NCBI GenBank assembly: GCA_956465555.1
Contig: OY101119.1
Span: 2,590,629 to 2,654,628, forward strand
Length of the DNA: 64,000 nt
Direction of reading: 5' to 3'
From: Nitzschia sp. pyKryTriq1
Taxonomy: Eukaryota > Bacillariophyta > Bacillariophyceae > Bacillariales > Bacillariaceae
The notes under the pieces are model-generated. The model was not told the origin of the DNA. It saw only the letters and a list, made by a program, of their open reading frames with translations, and ran no database searches. A program made the position numbers and the translations under genes. This document shows positions 21,079 through 31,473 of the stretch, one piece after another (positions within the stretch are counted from its first letter, which is position 1; every line of letters starts with the position of its first letter).

Positions 21079-22518
21079 CTAGAGTTTACTTCTCGGCGGT
21101 GCTGGTGGAAGCTTTGCTGCTGCTGCTTCCAAGCTTGTGCCGACCTGCGACTGATCTACCAACTCGTACTTGCCACTCACCATGCCCTCAAATTCCGGAT
21201 TATTCTCCAGTTTACTGGTGGTATCTCCAGATGATGGTGATATTGCCTTCTCATACTCTAATGAAGGGTAATCGATGTAGCCATCTGGTCCATGACTGTA
21301 AAATGTACCACGTTCGTATCGATTCAATGGAGGTGGTGGTAGTAGATGAGGGGCAGTGCCTGCACCTTGCCGCGATAATGATTCTTCATATTCGTGCCAG
21401 GCTCGTAATCTTTCAGGTAGATCCGGATTGGAAATGAACCATCGTCCAAAGGCAATAGCGTCGTACCCATTTGTAGAAGTACGACAAGCCTCGTAGGAAG
21501 TCGCGGGTGTAAAACCACCTGCTCCAATCATGATTCCATCAAAAATATGTCGATACTTTTGTAGATTGATCAAGGGCATTTGAAAACCGGGATCCGATTC
21601 TGGAGTGGAATCGTATTTACCGACCCAACGAGGTTCTGTCACGAGAAGGTAGGCTAGTGGATACTTGTTCAACAGTCCAATCGCATGAGAGTACACGGCA
21701 TCGGGGTTGGAATCTTTGCAGCCGTAATAGGTATTGCCACCATTAGGAGCGTCGTGTGGTGACAGCCGAACTCCCACTGTCCCCTCTGGCCAGACGGATA
21801 CAACGGCGTCCGCCACCTCCTGTAGTAGCCGACACCGATTCTCGATCGATCCACCGTATTCGTCCGTTCGTCGATTGACTCCGTCATTCAGGAATTGATC
21901 AATCAAATATCCATGAGCGGCATGGATTTCCACACCATCAAAACCTGCCTCTTTGGCATTCTTGGCAGCATGGGAATAGTCTTGACAAAGTCGTACAATA
22001 TCTTGTTGCGTCAATTCCCTCGGAACAGCGCAGTCTTGGACTCCTTCGTAAGTGAGCGTCTTGCCTGGTTTGCCGTGCCGATTGACAATTTGGGTGGGAC
22101 TCGCTGAAACTCCCGGTCGATACTGAATATTATTATAATTGTCATTACAAGGATGGTTTCCGTAATCCGGATGCGCTACACGGCCTGTATGCCACAATTG
22201 ACACACAATGAATCCGCCTCTAGCATGCACGGCTTGTGTCACTTGTTGCCATCCCTTCACTTGTTCCTCGGACCAAATCCCGGGAGTGGATGGATACGCC
22301 AACGATTCGGGGCTGATGTGAGTGGCCTCTGTGATCAACAATCCTCCTGGACTTGCTCGTTGTCGATAGTACTGGACAGTGAGGGTGGAAGGCGCCAAGG
22401 ATGGCTCGGTGGCGCGATTTCTGGTCAATGGCGCTAGCACCACTCGATGTTGAAGGGTGCCGATGCGGCCCAGCGTAAGGGGGGAGAATAATCGGGAGGC
22501 AGCATGTTTGGTCGCCAT
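21079..22518 (-). CDS. Old Yellow Enzyme family NAD(P)H:flavin oxidoreductase
   Basis: The protein has 479 residues and one exon. It is an FMN-dependent TIM barrel of the OYE/12-oxophytodienoate reductase family, which reduces activated C=C bonds of enones with NAD(P)H. FSPLTLGRIGTLQHRVVLAPLT at the N-terminus is the first barrel strand. GFDGVEIHAAHGYLIDQFL (192-210) carries the substrate-binding His199/His202 pair and the catalytic Tyr204, and RTDEYGGSIENRCR follows. GAGGFTPATSYEA and AFGRWFISNPDLPERL are the FMN-phosphate-binding end. The 80-residue C-terminal extension beyond the barrel is unusual and Ser/Pro-rich. A role in oxylipin or detoxification metabolism is possible, but the substrate is unknown. 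Confidence 0.93.
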   Translation of the reverse strand: MATKHAASRLFSPLTLGRIGTLQHRVVLAPLTRNRATEPSLAPSTLTVQYYRQRASPGGLLITEATHISPESLAYPSTPGIWSEEQVKGWQQVTQAVHARGGFIVCQLWHTGRVAHPDYGNHPCNDNYNNIQYRPGVSASPTQIVNRHGKPGKTLTYEGVQDCAVPRELTQQDIVRLCQDYSHAAKNAKEAGFDGVEIHAAHGYLIDQFLNDGVNRRTDEYGGSIENRCRLLQEVADAVVSVWPEGTVGVRLSPHDAPNGGNTYYGCKDSNPDAVYSHAIGLLNKYPLAYLLVTEPRWVGKYDSTPESDPGFQMPLINLQKYRHIFDGIMIGAGGFTPATSYEACRTSTNGYDAIAFGRWFISNPDLPERLRAWHEYEESLSRQGAGTAPHLLPPPPLNRYERGTFYSHGPDGYIDYPSLEYEKAISPSSGDTTSKLENNPEFEGMVSGKYELVDQSQVGTSLEAAAAKLPPAPPRSKL

Positions 22519-22997
22519 AAATGCTTGGTCTTCTATCTGCAGAAAAAGATCGAGGTGTCGATTGGAAAGGCGCTTGGAGAATCAATCTAGAAACAAAAGA
22601 GTACAATACGAGTATGGAGATTGGAGATCATCAATCATTGCTAACTAACACAAAACGCACAACGCCCCGTTTCTCTCGCAACTCAACACGATGCGATCCA
22701 CGATAACTTGGATCTTTGACTCGATTGACTAACTGAAAGTAACGAAATGATTGTTCTTGTCATAGCACGTTCTCTTGGAACTTCATGCCAAGGATCTTTG
22801 CGGCGTCGCCTTCATCTCTCGATCCCCGCACCATCAACCCAGCCTTCTGCCATTATTTTTTGTCGTCGGACCTCATCACTGTCACTGTCACTCTCACCGT
22901 CGATTCGGTGGAACAGTTCAGATCATTGGCCTCGATCATCGAGCATCCGAGGTCCAAGAAGTTTGTACGTACGACTAACGGCTCAACGTTCATCATC
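22519..22997. other. Divergent promoter region of the OYE and K+ channel genes
   Basis: These 479 bases separate two genes that point away from each other. An in-frame ATG at 22785 would extend the channel by 71 residues of non-conserved sequence, so the 5' UTR of the channel probably begins somewhere inside. Runs of TCACTGTCACTCTCAC occur near 22878-22895. Confidence 0.5.
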
Positions 22998-23910
22998 ATG
23001 GCGACAGCCGAGCAGCAAGGAATGAGTGTCGTATCAACGAGTCGGGTGGCGTTGCTGGGGTTGATACTTATTTTAGTGGGCATGGTCGGTTTCTATTCAA
23101 TCCCTGGTTTGATCAATCAATATGCATCGGGATCCAAGGTTATCAATGCATTTTACTGCTCTGTCATTACATTAACTACGTGAGTACGAGAAAGTGATGA
23201 TGCGAATCAATATAAAAGTGAAGAACAACCACAGTCATTCTCAAATATTAATGGCCTAATTCGTCCATCGGATGTTTTTATAATGATGGCAGGATCGGTT
23301 TTGGAGATATTTGTCCTGGTGATCCGGATATTGAGGGACGAATCTTTTTGACGGTGTTTCCTTTGATTGGGCTTGGCTTTTTCTGTGGACCCATTTTGGT
23401 TCTGGCGTCATCGTGGAGAAAACAAGTTCCTGGTGGACCCATAACATTGGCAGTATTTGCACTGGGTATGGGTGTTTCAATGTTTACTGCAATAGAAAAT
23501 TTTTCCATTACGGAAGCTCTGCACTTTTGCGTGGTTCTTGGGACGACGATCGGGTACGTACATACAAAGTATACTCATCATAATTATGTTTCTTCTGCAA
23601 GAAGAAATCGTCACGAATTCTGCCCTGACCCTGGTCTTTGTTGTGGGATCGCCTATTTTCTACTCGGGTACAACGTAGCTACGGCGACATAACACCAAAG
23701 TCGGATGAGGGTCGATTGATGGTCGCCATTTATGCCTTGCTGATACTCAATGTCATGGCAGGCCTCTTGGACGTAGGCCGTGAGTATTTGGAATCATTAT
23801 GTCGAACAACAACACCTGCAGTTATTACCGAAACAAATATATCTTCCAAGAAAGAGAAGACGACGAGTGGCACGAAACAAGTGAAAGCTAAAAGGGAAAA
23901 GGCAGCATAG
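22998..23910 (+). CDS. Two-pore-domain potassium channel (K2P/TPK-like)
   Basis: There are three exons, 22998-23179, 23293-23553 and 23679-23910, with introns of 113 and 125 bp, giving 224 residues. The protein has the K2P layout: TM1, pore loop 1 ending TTIGFGD (60-66), TM2, TM3, pore loop 2 ending TTIGYGD (145-151), TM4 and a Lys-rich tail. Both TxG(F/Y)GD signatures are K+ selectivity filters, and dimers form the pore. No EF-hand or 14-3-3 site is seen, unlike plant TPKs. Both introns fall inside the filter codons, and both are phase 2. Without splicing only fragments of the channel can be read. The starting ATG is the one nearest the first helix. Confidence 0.9.
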
Positions 23911-24004
23911 ACAGAGAAACAACAACAATTGTAGATGGCTACTCGTTGCAACTATAGTCCGCCTTGTGCTCGCTCGCAGCCTATGGTGCCCGACGCGAAC
24001 ATTC

Positions 24005-25132
24005 CTATTCCTTTCGTAGTCGCTTCAAGCTAGTCGCTTCGTCGTTAGGTGCCCAGAAGCGTACCGTACAGTCCTCACTCATTCCCCCACTTGCAATCAA
24101 TTCCAAAGACTCGTGGACATCCACAGCCAACACTGCATCTGTGTGGACCTTATCCAATGTTTGATGCACTTTGCGCGATTGAATGTCGTACAGAATAATA
24201 TTACCGGTTTCGCTTCCAGTGACAACACACTGTCGCCGTTTGGGCTGTGCTACAAGAAAGCGACTGGAAATACAATATTTGGTATTGACGTGGCTTTCGG
24301 AGGTGTAGGTCTTGGCGCATTTGGATTTTCCGCTGGCTGAGAGTGGCCATAGCCGAAGTGCACTATCCAGAGTCCCTGCCAAGACATACTTTCCATTCGG
24401 CGAGTACGTCACGTGACTCACAGGAGGATTTCCCGCAGCAACAATCGTCTTGAGACACTCGCCGGTGCAGACATCCCAGATTCGAATCAAGCCGTCGTGC
24501 GATGCCGAGACGACGCAGGTGCCGTCTCGATTAAAAGAAACGGCAGTCACAGGATCCGAGTGAGCCGGAAGTGTCGAGATACACTCCCCACTACGAATGT
24601 CCCACAATTTGACCGTTTCATCAAAACTACCCGTCGCCAGCAAATTGCTCGACGCGTTGAATTCGCAACAAAAGACGAAATTATCGTGTCCCCGAAATTC
24701 GACCAGCGCATCGCCGGTCTGGGCGTCCCAGAGCCTGGAAGTCTTGTCGTCGCTAGCTGTCGCCACAAATGGATCGCCACTCTTGCTCCAGCAAACTTCG
24801 TTGATACCCCTGGAATGACCAACCATGCTCTCTACAGGATTGATCTGACGATATCGGTTGTTGCCGTCCGTAGAAGAATTACTCGCATGAGCCGCAGAGC
24901 TACTCGGAAAGTCGTCGCTATATTCATTCGCCGATATGGCCACATCCCAGATTTTGACTGTTCCATCGGCACTGGCCGAGGCACATAGAGCAGAGTGGCT
25001 TTTCGTCAATCGATCTGGCGCCAATTGCACGCTGCTGACCGCCCGTTTGTGGAGACCGTAAAACGGCAGACATTCAAAGGGCTGGGCATCTTCTGACATT
25101 TGGCTGTCCGCGGGACGTTTCAAAGAAGACAT
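24005..25132 (-). CDS. WDR5: WDR5-type WD40 protein
   Basis: The protein has 375 residues and one exon. Seven WD40 blades can be counted, with WD or equivalent endings such as VKIWD, SRLWD, VKLWD and IRIWD. Blade 5 reads NPPVSHVTYSPNGKYVLAGT, very close to the signature of WDR5/Swd3. FWAPNDEATSLKRLRKE closes the protein. WDR5 is the histone H3K4 methyltransferase (COMPASS/SET1) scaffold that binds the MLL-type Win motif. The N-terminal 30 residues are not conserved. The gene is convergent with the K+ channel, with only 94 bp between the stop codons. Confidence 0.85.
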   Translation of the reverse strand: MSSLKRPADSQMSEDAQPFECLPFYGLHKRAVSSVQLAPDRLTKSHSALCASASADGTVKIWDVAISANEYSDDFPSSSAAHASNSSTDGNNRYRQINPVESMVGHSRGINEVCWSKSGDPFVATASDDKTSRLWDAQTGDALVEFRGHDNFVFCCEFNASSNLLATGSFDETVKLWDIRSGECISTLPAHSDPVTAVSFNRDGTCVVSASHDGLIRIWDVCTGECLKTIVAAGNPPVSHVTYSPNGKYVLAGTLDSALRLWPLSASGKSKCAKTYTSESHVNTKYCISSRFLVAQPKRRQCVVTGSETGNIILYDIQSRKVHQTLDKVHTDAVLAVDVHESLELIASGGMSEDCTVRFWAPNDEATSLKRLRKE

Positions 25133-25225
25133 GTTAACGATCAAATAGTGCAAAGACTACCGGAACAAGCCACAATTGAGATTGAGGACTTGCAATAGAA
25201 AAAACAGTGTCAAGGACTTGCAGAG

Positions 25226-25268
25226 GTGGTACCAGGTACCGGTACTTGTACCACCTGGTACCAGTAAC
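25226..25268. repeat. GTAC palindrome cluster upstream of tRNA-Leu
   Basis: The sequence alternates GGTACCAGGTACC, GGTACTTGTACC and CCTGGTACCAG, forming nested self-complementary units. It is one of the most compact clusters in the window. Confidence 0.75.
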
Positions 25269-25380
25269 TGGTGCTCGCACCGTGAGGAGCGCGTGTGCTG
25301 GCTGCTCTGCTGGATGGTCGGTTGGGACCTTCGTTCAATTACTTTATTTATTAACTTTGTAATGCCGAGTGAAACTATAA

Positions 25381-25460
25381 GGTGCTGTGGCCGAGCGGTC
25401 TAAGGCGCAACGTTAAGGCCGTTGTCTTCATTGGCGCGAGTTCGAATCTCGCCGGCATCA
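25381..25460 (+). tRNA. tRNA-Leu (anticodon AAG)
   Basis: This 80-base sequence folds as a class II tRNA. The acceptor GGTGCTG pairs with CGGCATC and is followed by the discriminator A. The D-arm is TGGCCGAGCGGTC...GGC, the anticodon stem CAACG/CGTTG holds the loop TTAAGGC with anticodon AAG at 34-36, and there is a longer variable region. The T-arm is GCGAG-TTCGAAT-CTCGC. It reads CUU and, after wobble inosine, CUC. There is no intron. Internal A and B boxes fit RNA polymerase III, and a T-run follows from 25475. Confidence 0.93.
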
Positions 25461-26479
25461 ACTCTTTTGCATTTTTTAATTTTTAATTTAAAATTAAAAA
25501 CATTTAAATTATTGTGCTGCACAACTTTTAAAACACAACTATTTCCATGTCTTGGGGTAAAAGTTGACCATTTCAGTTTGCAGAGGGGGATTGAGAGGTG
25601 CCTACTAATGTTGTGTCACATAGTAGGGAGAACAATATTTTCTCAACAATTGATTTTGAAACAAGTAGTTCCAAAATAACAATTCAAAACTAGCTCATGT
25701 ATTTTCACTTTCAATCTTTCTTGTTGACTACCTTGTGCATAGGGCAATGTGTCTGCCACTGCAGCAGAAATCAGCGATAAAATGTTAATGTTACTTTCCA
25801 GGAAGATACAGAATTTTGACAAATTTTGATCATGAACCCTTGAACTAGCGTGAAATTTCAGAATGAGATACGTGTCTTATGTTAGTACTTTAGTAACATT
25901 TACCCAGTAATGTACAGTACTGGTACATAACGGTACCAGTTACCAGGTACCCGTACTGTAGGTACTACTGTAGAGCACAACAACGAACGAGGACCTCCTG
26001 GAGTGAAATTCTAGACAACTGACCCATCCGATCCCAAGACTCAATCTATCAAAAACACTTGAACGCCGGCCAGACGGTACAGGATTACGTCATATCTCTG
26101 ACTGACGTCAACAGGAAGACCGGTACTCAACCATAAATGATGTGATGTCGTCCTTTAATGTCTTACTTAACAACTTCAGAGAACGATGAGAGCAGGGCTT
26201 ATTTATTTTGTTGAATGCGAGAAACAAAGTCGTCGTCTCCGCCTCTTCTTTCTCCAGCATCTCGTCTCTCGCTCGATTGCGCGGTGGAATAATGAAGGAT
26301 TCTAGTCTACTTCGTATTCCTGCTTGTTGTTGGAACTTTTGCGAAATGGGAAATGCATGGGATCACAAAATCCAGACGACTCCTCCAACAAACAGGACGA
26401 ATACGTACCCCTCGCCCAATTCACATCGAACACTGTTTCGTTGCCCACTCCGTAGAGAGAACGAAGCTGTAGTCTCACC
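25461..26479. other. Intergenic between tRNA-Leu and the bZIP gene
   Basis: An A/T-rich inverted stretch at about 25474-25510 follows the tRNA. A GTAC palindrome cluster lies at 25911-25972. The last 250 bases may be the 5' UTR and promoter of the bZIP gene. No coding sequence is recognised. Confidence 0.5.
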
Positions 26480-27388
26480 ATGACGACTCAAGTATCTTCC
26501 AGCAGCACCATGATTTATCATCAGGATAGTCTTTTTCTTGATGTTGAAATCAATGACTTTGCCGAATTGTCGAATCTTCTTGGAGAAGATTTCTTGGGCG
26601 ATAGGACAACCGGAGGGAACTTGGAATCACTTATGCCTGCCAGCTATGAAACAAAGCAGAATGTGCGTTTGCCTGAGTTTGATTACATTACTTCAGAAAC
26701 AAATCATCATGTGTCCTCCACCATGGAGACTGGTCTCTCTTCGGCTCACCATGGGAGGATGCTAGAGCCTGCCCGCGTATCACCGACTCCAAGCACCTCC
26801 ATGATGCCCGTGGCTATTAGTGCGAATTATCTACCCTCATGTCCTGATGTTCCTGCTCTCCCCGACAAAGTTAAAAGTTTGGCTTCGACCAAAAAGCTGA
26901 CAACTACTTCCCGAAAGAGAAAGGCTTCGAACGATGAGGATCATGAATCTTGCGTGACTGAAGAAGAACTAGCCACTCCCTCTTCGAAGCAGAAAAATAG
27001 AAGGAGGTAAGAATATGACGTCTCATTATGCTTTGCAGAAGCTGAAATATGTTCTGTTTAGTTCTCTCACCCTAGGAAAAACCCACCCACTGATTTCTGT
27101 AGAGAACGCAATCGGGAGCATGCAAAAAGGAGCCGATCCAAAAAGAAGGACCTTACGAAAAGTCTGGAAGAATCGCTCGCCATGCTAAAGGAGGAGAATC
27201 AGAGAATGAAAGAATTTGTGTACAAAAAATTGCAAACTAGCAAGGAAGAGGCTGACAAGATGATCAAGGAACGCGTGGTGACGCCATCAGAGCGGTTCGC
27301 CTCCGCACTGAAAAATCCATCGAATCGCATGCTGAGCAAAAGCGCAATTTCATATCTACAGAGCCTAGGTAAAGATTGCAGAAGATGA
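26480..27388 (+). CDS. bZIP transcription factor
   Basis: There are two exons, 26480-27006 and 27103-27388, with a 96-bp intron (GTAAGA...TGTAG), giving 270 residues. The intron lies at the start of the basic region. Joined, the region reads KNRRRERNREHAKRSRSKKK (about 171-190) and contains the N-x7-R signature of bZIP DNA contacts. A short leucine zipper follows (LTKSLEESLAMLKEENQRM). The N-terminal 170 residues are acidic and Ser/Thr-rich and probably disordered. A coiled segment and SNRMLSKSAISYLQSL close the protein. No PAS or light-sensing domain is attached. Target genes are unknown. Confidence 0.9.
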
Positions 27389-27685
27389 CATTGGCCGCGA
27401 AACAATAATGTATCGGTACCAAGCCGCAATGGTGGGGATACCATAAAATCGAACATTTCTAGTAAATAGTGCTAACGGCCCCCACTTTCGGTTTTCAAAA
27501 GTCATTTCGTGGTCAGTGCATATCAGGTGACGACTCATAGAGACTTGTTTATGACGTTACAGTATGTTTGTTTATGAATGGAAGGAAACGTTTGCTCTTG
27601 GGTAAAGCTTTCGTGGCAGTTTTGTAGTATGAATAGTAATAGTGTTGTTGTATGAAGATAATTTTCCAGTTGGATTGGGGCATCA

Positions 27686-30600
27686 TTATGTCCCCTGTCG
27701 CTTCTGCGACCAATTGCCCCCCTTCCGACCTTTGTTGACCTGAACTCTGGCAAAGCGTCCAACACTTCTGGTCCAACCTTGAGGTAAATTCGCGGTCGTA
27801 GTTTCTCCATGAGTACCTGTCAAGGCGATGTATTGATCGGTTGATAAAGTCTGACGTAACTTGCGAAGCACGTATTCATTAACATATCCACCGGCACAGC
27901 ACTGCTCAAATAGTTCCTTGGCGTGTGTGAATCGAGACCGTGAATCCTCACGAGGAAGTAAGTTTGCGCAAACAGAGAGCAAGATAGTATAGGTATATGC
28001 ATCTGCCTCCATGTCTGGTTGTGCAGTCAGCCATTCAAAGACGCTGAACGCGATTTGAAGAGCTTCAGATCGGTCTTCATCCACTTTTGTGAACGCACAG
28101 GCGTTGCACACAGCATTTGCCGTGTGAACATTTGGCCTTGTATCAGGGTCTCCTGTTGATTCGTAGCTTGCGATCATACTGTCCAATATCTGTTTTGCGC
28201 GATTAGCGGCCCCCTTGTCGCCCGATTTTGCCCAGGCGTCGATGACGCTCGTCATCGTTCGGGTGTTAGGTTTAAAGTCCGTATCACCGTCAGCATATCG
28301 CTGCTTCATGACGCGAAGAACGTGTTCAGCTCTGGCCGCCGATCCTCTCTCTGTGGCCTTTGCCCAGGCGTTGATCAAGGTATTGTAGCTGTAGACATCG
28401 GGTTTTTTACCCTTATCTCCCGCCCTGTACAACTCGTCCATGTGGTCGAGAATCTGCTCGGCACGATGGGGGGCCATACGGTCCCCAGAGCGAGCCCATG
28501 CATCAATGACAGCGTTGAAACTAATTGTGTCCGGTTGGCAGTCTGGATTTCCGCCCTTGTGTAGCCGATCCATCCATTCAAGGATTTCTTCGGCTCTCTC
28601 AGCAGCTTGACGACCTCCACCACTCTTAGCCCAGGCATCCAAAATTGTGTTGAAATTAATGGTCGTTGGCTTGCAATCGTCATTGGCTCCGTGTCCATGG
28701 CGGTTCACCATGTTTTGCAGGACTCTTTCGGCTCGTGCCGCTGCTCCGGGTTCACCACTCTTAGCTAGAGCATTGATCACGGCATTGTATGTGAAGGAAT
28801 TCGGGCGCAAAGACATATCTCCGGCGTGATATTTTGCTTCCATTTTATCCAAGAGCTGGTCGGCCCGAGCAGCCGCGCCGCGGTAGCCACTTTTCGACCA
28901 AGCATCTATCACAGCTGTGTACGTAAATGCATCCGGTTTCAGATTCGGCATTCCAGACGCATGCAGCTTGTTCATAGCCAAAAGCATTTCCTCGGCTTTC
29001 GATGCTGCATCCGGTTCCTTACTTTTCGCCCAGCAGTTGATTACTTTAGACAAGTCAACAGTCGTTGATGTTAGAAAATTGAGGTTTTTCGTATCAAGAT
29101 CCTCGCGGTGTAACTTACCAGTATTGAAAACGTATGTGTTTGGTCTGAGATCGGAATTGCAGATTGGGTCGTTTTGATGCAGTTGGATCATTTTCGCCAA
29201 AAGAGCATCAGCCTTGGCAGCGGCACCTTTCTCGCCACTCTTTGCATAGGAATCGATGACTGCCCCATAGGTTACGACATTGGGTTTAATGTCGGGATCT
29301 CCGTTGGCGTTGAGAGTGTGCATCCGAGCTAGCAGTTTCTCAGTTTCGATTGCGGCTCCTTTCCCCCCACTTTTTGCCCAAGCATTGATCACAACGTTGT
29401 ATGTGATAGTGTCTGGTTTGGCATAAGGATTTCCAGATTCGTACATTTGATGCATATTTGCTAGAAGGGTCTGAGCTTTTGAGGCGGCTGCTGGTCCCCC
29501 CGATTTGGCATACGCGTGGATGACTTGTTTCATAAAAACCAAGGTGAGCATCTGTTAATTTCTCATGCATTCGACAGAAAGTCTTTGAGTTATTCGACTT
29601 ACCAGTATTGTACGTGAATTTGTCAGGTCGGATTTGTATCGAAGGGTTCGTCTTGTGCAAGTTATCCATCCATAGCAGGATCTGTTCAGCTCGAGCAGGG
29701 GCTATCTTATCCTTTGAACGAGCCCATGCGTTGATTACGGCATTGAAAATGCCCGTCGTAGGTCGAAGATGGTCATTTCCTGTCTGTTGGTATAGATCAT
29801 GCATGTTCTGCAGAATTGCCTCTGCACGTTGAGCGGCACTGACGCCTTCGCCGCTTTTTGCCCAAGCATCCACTACACAGTGCACCGTTCGTGTGAGACA
29901 CTCGTCAGCAGATATACTCGTAGTTACCCAACAAATCATCCGTCGTGAACTTACCCGCCATGGTATACATCTTGGTATTGGGGACAGCTTTCGAATTCCC
30001 CACATCAAATTCTTCCTGAATCCGTTTGAGCCACATTTCTACCATGCTCGCCCCTTGAGCCGACTTGGTTTTCGCCCAAGCATTCATTATGGCTGATACA
30101 GGGATGGAAGTAGGATCTAGCAGGCCTATTGGCGTTTCGCTCATCCGTCGATTCATTCGAAGCAACCATTCTCGTTTCTTGGACGAAGGAGAATGAGGCC
30201 CAATACCGTCCCCCCAGATTTCGGAGCTTTCTTCGCCTTCTTCGTCGTCGTCGTCGTCCTCATCATCATACGGTGGCATAAAGGCATCTTCAATTGCAGG
30301 TAGTATCGGTCGACCAGCTTGTACCTGGCTCTTTTCGGATGCAAATTGATCGAGTAGCAAACGGCTACCAGTCAACGCACTAGCTTGTGAGGACGTTATG
30401 CTTGCTGTCGATGACGAAGTAGGAGCCGTCATTAGCATCCGTATCGCTTCCGAGCTTGCTTTTGAAGAAGCGGTGGTGAAATCATCACCGGTCGTCGGTG
30501 TTGGAGATTTCGACCTATCATCTCGATAACTCGGGCCACTTCCTCGCCCACGCCCACCCCTCGAATTATAATTATTATTATTGCGAGGCTTGTTGCTTTT

Positions 30601-31473
30601 CCAATGGGGTTGTCCTTTCTTTTGATTATTATTTCGTCGGCCTGCGCCGCCGGCGCTCTTTTGTATCCTACTATCAAACGAGACCGAGTCAGTTTCATTA
30701 ATGCTAGCATGGGTTTGCTGGCCAAACCCGGGTGGTGCACGTGAGAAACCGAGTGAATCTGAAGAAAAGGGCTGGCTTGCAGCAAACGGTGATTGATGGC
30801 TGTGTGGTTCGGGGAACCGTTGGTGTTGGCGCAAGGACGCTTGATCACTCCATGTCGAAGTGCTACGATTAGAAATTCCGGATGTTGAACCCGAACTAGC
30901 TCCCACAACACCTGGAATGGTTGCACCACTGCCCGAAGCGGAAGCCATCGACGGAACCGACACAAGCCCGCCGGGATGAAAGTGTCGTTGTTCTCCCGAT
31001 CCCATATTTAGCTGAGCCATGGATCGAGTGATGTCACTCGGGTGCCACTCGTTGCTGGACACATGAAGTCCTTGCCGACTAGCAAACGCCTGGCTCGGGT
31101 CACTGTTGAAGGTGGATGCGGTGTATAAAGAGTCAGCATCGTGTCCTCCTCCCCGAAAATACGCGCTGTTCAAGGGAATATCAGCAGAGCTGGACCAAAT
31201 ATTATGGCCGCCAGTCCCCGAGGCAGCGTCCACCCATCGCGCTCCATCATCATGATTATGATTATCATTATCATCGTCGTCGTCCGTGGAGTTCAGTAGT
31301 TTTGGCATTGTGACCTTGCTATTATCCTGGTTCATCGTGTAGTCCCAGCGTGCCGCCGGGCTGCTGCTGCTGCTGCTCGACGGCGGTTCTTCTTCTCTCG
31401 ATTCATACACCGGCGAGGAATGAGGCAAGAATTGTGAAAGTTCACCTCCTTTTTCCTTGGATCGAATGTTCAT
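27686..31473 (-). CDS. Pentatricopeptide repeat (PPR) protein, about 15 repeats
   Basis: There are four exons on the minus strand, 29955-31473, 29603-29872, 29119-29523 and 27686-29043, with introns of 82, 79 and 75 bp, giving 1183 residues. The first 440 residues are low complexity (poly-Ser, Asp/Glu, Asn and an RGG patch RGGRGRGSG). From about residue 450 onward there are about 15 repeats of 43-47 residues with the consensus VINAWAKSGxxGAAxRAExxL, ending in KPxxxTYN(T/A). PPR proteins bind organellar RNA in a base-specific way, and plastid or mitochondrial RNA processing is the expected role. No clear targeting peptide is seen. No SMR or E/DYW domain follows. All three introns are phase 1 and sit at the same place in a repeat, just before VI(N/D/H). 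Confidence 0.9.
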
